A stretch of DNA of 64,000 bases, taken from NCBI GenBank assembly GCA_945913015.1, contig CAMECH010000002.1, forward strand, positions 62,001-126,000, in the 5' to 3' direction. Shown here piece after piece: positions 1-7,731 of the stretch. The notes beneath the pieces were generated by a model that did no database searches, was not told the DNA's origin, and worked only from the letters and a program-made list of their open reading frames with translations. A program made the translations under genes and the position numbers. This DNA comes from an uncultured Bacteroides sp. GTDB lineage: Bacteria; Bacillota; Clostridia; Lachnospirales; Lachnospiraceae. Every line of letters begins with the position of its first letter. Positions within the stretch are counted from its first letter, which is position 1.

Positions 1-360
1 TCCGATTCCATCGAGATACTCTCCGTTAATGTATCCATAGATTCCGGTAAAATTCTCATCAATCTGCTCTGTCTCATGTTTTGCTTCGGCAGTCAGATAC
101 TTAAGAATCTCATCAGAAGATGCACCATTTTCCATCATGTAATTAACGGTATCCGCCGTAACCCACAATACATCCATACTTTTGTTAAGATAATTCTCAA
201 TCATTGCGGCTTCGCTCTTCATGTTGCTGACGCCAAGCTCCTCAATATTGCGTACAGAACTGTAATAAAATGATGAAAAAATATAGGTTAACATGGAAAC
301 CAACAGGCAAAATACCAATATAATTGTTATTAAGAATTGTTTTGAAATCGTGTTTTTCAT
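1..360 (-). CDS. Sensor protein N-terminus (TM + dCache-like extracellular domain), truncated by window edge
   Basis: Reverse translation from ATG at 360: MKNTISKQFLITIILVFCLLVSMLTYIFSSFYYSSVRNIEELGVSNMKSEAAMIENYLNKSMDVLWVTADTVNYMMENG...; open to position 1. Typical TM plus Cache helix. Confidence 0.7.
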   Translation of the reverse strand, partial: MKNTISKQFLITIILVFCLLVSMLTYIFSSFYYSSVRNIEELGVSNMKSEAAMIENYLNKSMDVLWVTADTVNYMMENGASSDEILKYLTAEAKHETEQIDENFTGIYGYINGEYLDGIG

Positions 361-470
361 TCCGTTTATTATCCCTTATTAAGTATTTTTACTTTCCTAA
401 CTGTTGCCTTATATGACCCCATTATATCATTGTGATGATTTTTAATAAATATCTTTTTTATTTAAATGTA

Positions 471-1658
471 CTATCCCTGAAATTTCCATACTTCAGTCTC
501 TTCAGTGATTCCGATGCTTCTTAAATAAAGACTCAGGCTGTTCAGCGCCTCCTCAAATCTTCTGCATACTTTCAAAGCAATATCAAATTCTTTCAACGCC
601 TCAGAAACATCCGATGCCTCCTTGGCAAGGAAGCAGGCAACCGCATGTTTATGAAGCTCTTCATGGGCATCAAACGTCTCATGGAACTCATCTGTATCAC
701 GAATCTGCGGATCTGTCATATTGGCACACCACAGGCCGAATTTGCACCGGTCCGGATTGTTCAACTGGGTAATTTTCAATGTCTCGTACTCAATTACATT
801 TAAATACAGCCTCCATGTCAATGTCAGGTGATCCACATAAAATACACTCAGCCTGTCAAGCATGGATGGTCTGCTGTTATGGCGAAACATATCATTTCTT
901 GCATTATCAATATCTCTTGAAATTCTATATAACTGGGAGCCGACGCCAAAGCAGTACCTGGACAGATTGCCATAATTATCTGTAAGGCACTTAAGTCCCT
1001 CTGCAAATGATTTAAACACATTTACTTTCTCGTTATCTCCCAGACATATTTCTCCAACATTTTTCCGGATAATCTTGGCCTGCTCCCCAAGTCCCGCAAC
1101 ACGCTCCGTTATTTCTTTAGAGCGTGTCAGAGCCTGCGCCTCCTGTTTTCTTGCGTTTTCACAGATACGCAGCATATCCTGCTTTTTCACAGTTTTCTGT
1201 GACAATACCTCATCGATTTCCTTAATGGAATTTTCCAGTGCCATTTCACTTTCCGTCATCTTCTTCACGCAAGGCATTATGGTATTATCAATCTGCTTGG
1301 ACATTGCCAGAGTTTCTACCAACTGTGTTTCATTCTGCCGAAGCTGAAGACTTAAAGTTTCATTGGCTTCCCGCATATTTTCAATCGGTTCCTTCTGGGA
1401 ATTTATCTGGGTAAGCATATCTTTTACATTGCTATTGTCCGCAATTCGCGTCATGGCATCATTAATTCGCATCAGGAAGTGATTGTTGTATTCCATAATG
1501 CTGTCTAACATCTCGTTATATGTATCTGCCACGGAGCCGTCTTCAAATGCAGAACCGTCAATTGCCTGAAAGTTTCTGTTTTTCAGTTGATTCATCGCAT
1601 ACATCAGGCGCTCCATATCATTATTGCCTTCCGGCATATATTTTTCCTTCTCCTGCAT
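471..1658 (-). CDS. Soluble coiled-coil protein with C-terminal CZB (chemoreceptor zinc-binding)-like domain
   Basis: Pattern H..TWRLY....CKFGLWC....HETFDAHEELHKHA matches CZB His/Cys/His...His arrangement; N-terminal long coiled coil. Confidence 0.7.
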   Translation of the reverse strand: MQEKEKYMPEGNNDMERLMYAMNQLKNRNFQAIDGSAFEDGSVADTYNEMLDSIMEYNNHFLMRINDAMTRIADNSNVKDMLTQINSQKEPIENMREANETLSLQLRQNETQLVETLAMSKQIDNTIMPCVKKMTESEMALENSIKEIDEVLSQKTVKKQDMLRICENARKQEAQALTRSKEITERVAGLGEQAKIIRKNVGEICLGDNEKVNVFKSFAEGLKCLTDNYGNLSRYCFGVGSQLYRISRDIDNARNDMFRHNSRPSMLDRLSVFYVDHLTLTWRLYLNVIEYETLKITQLNNPDRCKFGLWCANMTDPQIRDTDEFHETFDAHEELHKHAVACFLAKEASDVSEALKEFDIALKVCRRFEEALNSLSLYLRSIGITEETEVWKFQG

Positions 1659-1689
1659 TAAATCATCCCCTGTCTTTCAAGTTATACTC

Positions 1690-4416
1690 CTACATTGTCC
1701 AATTGCTTAATATCTCTTCGCATGTATCCACATCAATATTTTCAATCGCTTCTTTGAGATTTGCAAATGGCTCTTTCCACTGTTCCGGATAACGGTAAGC
1801 GCTCATATCTGCCCCGACGCTTTCCATTCCGTCTATGTCAAGTTCCTCCATTGCCTCACGCAGCCTTGTGAAAAACTCATTCAGTTTTTCTACCGTGATT
1901 TCCTCCTTGTCACTTTCATCTTCCTGTGTTTCAGGGAATAATGGTGCAAGGACAGCTTCATAGGACCGGTACTTTGTAAGCATTTCATCGGTATACTTCA
2001 TAATTTTGTCAATATCACGGGTATTTCCTGCCTTCTCAAGCTCTGCTGCCATTTCCGATAATCTCATGGCACCAATCTGCTTTGAGGCACTCTTTAATGC
2101 ATGAACTTCAACAGTATATGCAGCCCAGTCTTTTGTCTCGCGGAAATGCTCTATTGTGGCGGACTTTGAATGTATTACGCGGTAATAATCGTAAAATACC
2201 TTCCAGAACAGTTTCTCGGAACGAAGCAAATCCATAGCAGCCTTTATATCCAAATCACCTATTGTTTCCGGAATTTTACGAGTTTCTTCTTCAGTCTGCT
2301 GTCCATCTTCCTTTTCAACTGCCTTTTGAATCTTTTCATCCGGCAGCCACTGACGCACCTTATTAATTAACACACGTACTTCTATCGGCTTGGCAATAAA
2401 ATCGTTCATTCCCTCGCTTAAGAACATTTCCTTGGTTCCGCTTACCGCATTGGCAGTCAGTGCAATAATCGGCGTATCATCGCAATTCGTATACATTCTT
2501 CTGATAATTCTGGTAGTTTCAACTCCATCCAGTTCCGGCATCATGTGATCCATGAAAATAATATCATAGTGGTTGGAATTCAGTTTCTCCAATGCATCTT
2601 TTCCTGAAAGCGATGTGTCAATCTGCATATGCAGCGGCTCTAACAATCCTTCCGCAACCGTCAGATTAATCGCATTATCATCTACAATCAATACTTTTGC
2701 CTCAGGTGCCTCAAAAGAAGCATCTGCCTCATTGGTTGTAATTGTACCTAAATGTACTTCCTCCTGATTCAGCAGCCCCGCCAAATTCAATACTGATAAA
2801 GGTTTCTTCATAATCTGGAAAATGCTCTGATTCTTCCACCTTCTTACATCTGCAAATGCGTCAACAAGCAGTACCAGATGTGCCCTGTTGTAAATATCCG
2901 CATCAATATTGCTTGTATTAAGCTGCTCGTAAAACTCCTGTTCCATTATGATGTATGTTTCCTGGTCTTTATGGCGGTCAAGCCATCCCAGAACAGACTC
3001 ATTAATATTGGCCGCACCGGTCAAGTTGGCAGTATGCACACCGAGCTTCGATGCATCAGACTTGAAGTCCTCTGCCACATCCTCTCTTTTAAAAAATCCG
3101 GCAATTGCATATTTCTGCGGATTATCAAGAGAAACCGATGCTTTGCCATCCACCACCTTCTGCGGGATATCAAAGGAGAAGGTACTTCCTTCTCCATACA
3201 CACTCTCCACATAAATTCTGCCTTGCATCAATCCTAAAAGCTGCTTGCAGATTGCAAGTCCAAGACCGCTTCCTTCTACATTTCGGTTACGCTTACTGTC
3301 AACCTGCTGGAAGGAATTAAATAATTTATTAAAATCTTCTTCCTTAATACCGATACCGGTATCCTTTACCGATATCTTCAGAATAATATTTTCTGAATCA
3401 ACACGGTCAAACCGTACAGTCAGCTGCACATGTCCCTTGTTGGTAAACTTGGTGGCATTATTGGCAATGTTAATCAGAATCTGTCTGATACGCAAATCAT
3501 CACCGTACAGCTTGTACGGAAGATTTGGATCACAGTCCAATAGCAGTTCCACATCCTTATCTACAAGACGCGTCATGATAATAGTCGATACATCGTGAAT
3601 GAGACTTACCGGCTCATACTCAACTTCCGTAAGCTCCATCTTTCCCGACTCAATCTTGGAATAGTCCAGAATATCATTTATCAGTGTAAGAAGTGCACGT
3701 CCCGAAGACTTAATCTGATTAATATAGCCTCTTGCAACTTCCGGCAAATCCTCACGCAGTGACATTTCTGCCATACCTATAATTGCATTCATCGGCGTGC
3801 GGATTTCATGGCTCATGTTTGCAAGAAAATCTGACTTTGCACTGCTGGCATTTACAATATTTTCTCCTTCTTTCAACGCCAGATATTTTCCGTAAATCAT
3901 ATCCGAAAGGATTCCCGCAACAAAATAAATGAAGTTGGCCATGCGGTCTACCTCTTCCTTTGTATGAACCGGAACTTCCTTAGCAGCTTGCCACAACGCA
4001 TCCTCATCAATAGACAATTCTCTTGCTGTATTGCGTATGACATCTTCATCCGGAGTTTCCTCCAGCAAAATACCACTGGCAATATAGCCCATCATCCGCT
4101 CCTTAATCATAATTGGTGCTGCAGTTTTCATCATTCCGGCATGACAATAATTAAGCACTGCATGCCCTGCATGGTGGGAACTGTTCGCACTATACTTCAT
4201 GCATTGCACACAAAGTGCTTCTCCCATCTTATTCTGAAGTATATAGTCATTACAAAAGCTTGGGAAGCCTTCACTACCGGTTATCGGCTTTCCATCTGCA
4301 TCATAAATAACAACTGTGCCTCCGATAATCTCTACAAATGAATCCCGAATATGCTGCAATGTCTCCACATCAATCAATTCTGTTATTGTTATATCCTCAA
4401 TGCTTTTCACTGCCAT
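1690..4416 (-). CDS. Hybrid sensor kinase: PocR sensory domain, HisKA/HATPase, receiver, HPt
   Basis: ITELIDVETLQHIRDSFVEIIGGTVVIYDADGKPITGSEGFPSFC (PocR-like); SHEIRTPMNAIIG H-box; VLIVDDNAINL/IIFMDHMMPELDG receiver; C-terminal VHALKSASKQIGA HPt. Start set to MAVKSIED; upstream ORF codons lie in the leader repeat. Confidence 0.85.
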   Translation of the reverse strand: MAVKSIEDITITELIDVETLQHIRDSFVEIIGGTVVIYDADGKPITGSEGFPSFCNDYILQNKMGEALCVQCMKYSANSSHHAGHAVLNYCHAGMMKTAAPIMIKERMMGYIASGILLEETPDEDVIRNTARELSIDEDALWQAAKEVPVHTKEEVDRMANFIYFVAGILSDMIYGKYLALKEGENIVNASSAKSDFLANMSHEIRTPMNAIIGMAEMSLREDLPEVARGYINQIKSSGRALLTLINDILDYSKIESGKMELTEVEYEPVSLIHDVSTIIMTRLVDKDVELLLDCDPNLPYKLYGDDLRIRQILINIANNATKFTNKGHVQLTVRFDRVDSENIILKISVKDTGIGIKEEDFNKLFNSFQQVDSKRNRNVEGSGLGLAICKQLLGLMQGRIYVESVYGEGSTFSFDIPQKVVDGKASVSLDNPQKYAIAGFFKREDVAEDFKSDASKLGVHTANLTGAANINESVLGWLDRHKDQETYIIMEQEFYEQLNTSNIDADIYNRAHLVLLVDAFADVRRWKNQSIFQIMKKPLSVLNLAGLLNQEEVHLGTITTNEADASFEAPEAKVLIVDDNAINLTVAEGLLEPLHMQIDTSLSGKDALEKLNSNHYDIIFMDHMMPELDGVETTRIIRRMYTNCDDTPIIALTANAVSGTKEMFLSEGMNDFIAKPIEVRVLINKVRQWLPDEKIQKAVEKEDGQQTEEETRKIPETIGDLDIKAAMDLLRSEKLFWKVFYDYYRVIHSKSATIEHFRETKDWAAYTVEVHALKSASKQIGAMRLSEMAAELEKAGNTRDIDKIMKYTDEMLTKYRSYEAVLAPLFPETQEDESDKEEITVEKLNEFFTRLREAMEELDIDGMESVGADMSAYRYPEQWKEPFANLKEAIENIDVDTCEEILSNWTM

Positions 4417-4495
4417 AACACTCTCCATTTCTGAGCGGTTTGTCTGCCACAGTGCCTGTTTGCTTTTGCTCAGAAGCAAACAGCCGTGTGAAAAA
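4417..4495 (-). repeat. 5'-leader repeat, partial copy (upstream of PocR hybrid kinase)
   Basis: Minus strand TTTTTCACACGGCTGTTTGCTT...AAGCAAACAG...AGAAATGGAGAGTGTTATG; shares TCACACGGCTGTTTG and AATGGAG-SD with 34582-34693 and 53702-53818. Confidence 0.65.
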
Positions 4496-4612
4496 TCTTC
4501 ATATCAATAAATTTTTTCGCACTATTACCCTTAAACCATCAATATCTATAGCATATTTTACAATATAGTTGTGAAATAGACAACAATTTATCAAAAAGAT
4601 TGTGGGCGGAAT

Positions 4613-4662
4613 AAATAGCCCCAAGAACATATGTTATCAATGTCTTAGGGCCTATTTAGTAT
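4613..4662. terminator. Putative terminator hairpin
   Basis: AAATAGCCCCAAGAACAT...ATGTCTTAGGGCCTATTT imperfect inverted repeat in intergenic space. Confidence 0.45.
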
Positions 4663-4733
4663 GTTATTTACTTTATTTTAAAATTTTTCTTTCTCCTCCA
4701 TAACACTCATATATGTCGGACTAAACAAAGCCG

Positions 4734-5180
4734 TCATGGTCTGAGTTGCCTGTTTTTTTGATATTCGCTGAGTTCATGCATCATGTCATCGGCACTCTTT
4801 TTATCTAAAACCCATGAGATTACATTTACAATTACATATATAATAAAAACACTCATTGCAAATGAAATAATTTCATCTAAGTTATCAGCGCACAGATTCT
4901 GCCCCTGGAATGTCAGCAATATCAACATAATTTCAAGTGTTATGACCTGAAATATTTTCCTCACAATCAGCTGCCTTACAGTCAGTTCTTTCTTTGAATA
5001 TAAAATCCACATTGGTATTGTTCCAAACACCCCATACAGCGGAGGCTGCAAAAGTACTTCATATGAGAAGGTTGCTTCGCTTCTGTAAATACTGCCCAAT
5101 ACAAACATTGCAATATTAACAAATGTTGTAATAATAAAGAAATCCCTTATGGCTAACTTTGCGTATTCTTTTATACTCAC
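4734..5180 (-). CDS. DUF3021 family membrane protein
   Basis: Four TM segments, ~148 aa, directly follows and overlaps a LytTR regulator by 4 nt. Confidence 0.7.
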   Translation of the reverse strand: MSIKEYAKLAIRDFFIITTFVNIAMFVLGSIYRSEATFSYEVLLQPPLYGVFGTIPMWILYSKKELTVRQLIVRKIFQVITLEIMLILLTFQGQNLCADNLDEIISFAMSVFIIYVIVNVISWVLDKKSADDMMHELSEYQKNRQLRP

Positions 5181-5626
5181 CGGTTTTTGCCTCCTCTAAT
5201 TTTTTCCTTGAGATTTGGAACATATTTTCTTGAAATAATCACTTCCTCACCATTTGCAAGCACTGCACTGAATCTTCCGTTCAGTGCAGGCTTTATGGAT
5301 TTTATCTTTAACAGATTAACCACGACCGATTTGGAAATTCTTAAGAACGATTTATCTGAGAGTGTATCCTCCAGCTCGTATAGTCTCTGACGTGCTACAT
5401 ACACCTTCTCCTGCGTATATATAAATGTTCTGTTGTCAACAGATTCAATATAAAATATATTATTTACACCAATTTCATACTGCCTGTCGTCTAACTCTCC
5501 CGAAATGGTGCCCTGAAGCATCTCTACAAATTTCACAATTGCATTAACCTGTGACGTAACCTCATGGCATTCAATCAGAATTCTTTCGTTTTCTTTTTCC
5601 GGCACACGCGCTATTTTAATCTCCAT
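5177..5626 (-). CDS. LytTR family DNA-binding response regulator
   Basis: NNIFYIESVDNRTFIYTQEKVYVARQRLYELEDTLSDKSFLRISKSVVVNLLKIKSIKPALNGRFSAVLANGEEVIISRKYVPNLKEKI is a LytTR domain. Confidence 0.9.
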   Translation of the reverse strand: MEIKIARVPEKENERILIECHEVTSQVNAIVKFVEMLQGTISGELDDRQYEIGVNNIFYIESVDNRTFIYTQEKVYVARQRLYELEDTLSDKSFLRISKSVVVNLLKIKSIKPALNGRFSAVLANGEEVIISRKYVPNLKEKIRGGKNR

Positions 5627-7016
5627 AACATTCCTCTACTCTGAATGAGCCCATATTTTTCAATTTGCTGTTAAAGAATTCAAGAAGAACTCTGTTCATT
5701 TCATCCACGCATTTTCCGGCATCTATCGGACCTGTCCCGAGCATATTGGCAAGAACCGGACTAAACAGCGGAAGATCTGTGAAATTCATATGGCCTGCAT
5801 TCACAAAATATGTATCATACCCGTCCAATGCGTTATCCATGACCACATTATTAGCATATGGTACTCCTTGTTTTACGGCATTTACCCGTGAATTGTGATG
5901 TTCCTGATTATCTATTGAAAGAAGTGCAACAGGATAAGGCACCTCGTTAATCACATATTTTTCATGATATACAATGCCCTCAAACTCATATTCTTCACAT
6001 TTCACAAGTCCCTGCTGTTCTCCAAACATTGTGCCATCCAAATCCACAACAGCATCAATATCACTTCTTACACGCCCGAGTGCTTCTGCTGCCGCACCTC
6101 CCAGTGAATGTCCCATCAGACCTATTTTGTCCGTATTCATCATTGCCAGCGCATCAGTCAGCAAATTCTTTTCACCATTGATATACCACGCATCACTAAA
6201 GCCGTTAATTGCATTATATGCTTCAAGCGTATCAATTACAAATGATATATCATCCGTGCGAAGTTTTAACCATGTGGCAGAAAGCTCTGCAATCTCACTT
6301 TCGGGAGCATCTCCGCTGTTAATATACATTACATCGTTTATAAATTTTGTATTTACAATTATTGTCTTTCCTTCTGAATCTTTACTGAAGAATGAATGAT
6401 ACGGATGATCAAGGCTCACCACCACATACCCGTTTGATGCAAGCTCCATATAGGTTGAAGTATTGCTCTCATAATATCCAAAGGCTCCATGCGAAAACAC
6501 AACCACCGGAAATCTTTCGCCCTCTTTTGCATTTCCCGGATAATAGAAATGTACCGGAACTTCTCTGTATGAGCCATCATTTTCAAATACCTCAACCCGT
6601 GACTTATCAATGAGTATTGCCTCTGTTGATGCAACCTTGTAAGCTCCTGTCACCGTCCTGCCATGATAATCAGCAAAAATAAACGACACAGAAAGCCCCA
6701 TTGTAAGAAGAATAACCGATAAGACCGCACTGACAACTGCCGCAATTTTTTTCTTGTCCCCTTCAGCTTTTCTCCTGCAAAAATATATTATGCCGGACAC
6801 AAGCAATCTCACTGTAAGCACTGCAATCAATCCCTTAAATCTGAAGCCGAAATCAACTCCCGGAAACAGCGCAAACAAGATAAACACAAGAATTTCCAGT
6901 ACATTTACCAGCAAACGGTTGCGCACCCAGACCTTTTTTTGCCGATTTTCCATAAATGTGAAAACCACCAGGCCGGTCTCAATAACAATAAAAGAAATAA
7001 GTAAAAGAATATTCAT
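5616..7016 (-). CDS. Membrane-anchored alpha/beta hydrolase (PAF-acetylhydrolase-like)
   Basis: N-terminal ~4 TM; VVVFSHGAFGYYESNTSTYMELASNGYVVVSLDHPYHS, GLMGHSLGGAAA nucleophile elbow. Confidence 0.8.
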   Translation of the reverse strand: MNILLLISFIVIETGLVVFTFMENRQKKVWVRNRLLVNVLEILVFILFALFPGVDFGFRFKGLIAVLTVRLLVSGIIYFCRRKAEGDKKKIAAVVSAVLSVILLTMGLSVSFIFADYHGRTVTGAYKVASTEAILIDKSRVEVFENDGSYREVPVHFYYPGNAKEGERFPVVVFSHGAFGYYESNTSTYMELASNGYVVVSLDHPYHSFFSKDSEGKTIIVNTKFINDVMYINSGDAPESEIAELSATWLKLRTDDISFVIDTLEAYNAINGFSDAWYINGEKNLLTDALAMMNTDKIGLMGHSLGGAAAEALGRVRSDIDAVVDLDGTMFGEQQGLVKCEEYEFEGIVYHEKYVINEVPYPVALLSIDNQEHHNSRVNAVKQGVPYANNVVMDNALDGYDTYFVNAGHMNFTDLPLFSPVLANMLGTGPIDAGKCVDEMNRVLLEFFNSKLKNMGSFRVEECYGD

Positions 7017-7151
7017 ATTAACCCCCATTCCGCAGATGCTTTAACTTTTTTTCATATCATATTTCCTCGGAGCAATTTATACAATAGGGGATCATGTAAG
7101 ATGCATTTTATTGATGCAAGATGCAAAAATAATGTTGCCTGACTATAAAAA

Positions 7152-7182
7152 CGCCGGTATCCTGCCAAATCCGATACCGGCG
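7152..7182. terminator. Bidirectional-type terminator hairpin
   Basis: CGCCGGTATC-N11-GATACCGGCG perfect 10-bp stem. Confidence 0.6.
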
Positions 7183-7253
7183 CTGTATTATTTTATAATA
7201 AAATCATAGGAGTAAAACGCAGTCCGTTTTGCCTCCATTTTATCTTTAGGCTG

Positions 7254-7715
7254 TTAGTTTTGCGATTCCATCGCCATATTGATATCATCCTCAGATGCAG
7301 CCATCGCCTGTAATGTAAGTTCCAGTAACCGGTCAAGCTCCCAGCCGAGCTGCTCTGCGCCTCTTGCAATAACCTCGCGTGAACAGCCTGCGGCAAAACC
7401 ATTGCTCTTATATTTCTTCTTCAGGGATTTTAATTCCATGTCCTTTGTGCTCTTTGACGGTCTCATAAGTGCAGCCGCCCAGATAAGTCCTGTAAGCTCA
7501 TCTGCTGCAAAAAGTATTTTCTCCATCTCATGAACAGGCTCAACATCGATTGTTTTACCACATCCCACTGTGATTCCATATCCATGTGAACATACGGCAT
7601 GAATGATATCTTCGCCTACGCCGCCTTCACGCAGCAGTTCCGGTGCCTTGAGGCAGTGTTCTTCAGGATAAACTTCAAAATCTATGTCGTGAAGAAGTCC
7701 ATAATTCTTATATCC
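7254..7715 (-). pseudogene. 5'-truncated HD-domain hydrolase
   Basis: Frame reads GYKNYGLLHDIDFEVYPEEHCLKAPELLREGGVGEDIIHAVCSHGYGITVGCGKTIDVEPVHEMEKILFAADELTG...; in-frame TAA just upstream, N-terminal portion and start codon absent. Confidence 0.65.
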
Positions 7716-7731
7716 TCCTGTTATTTACAAA

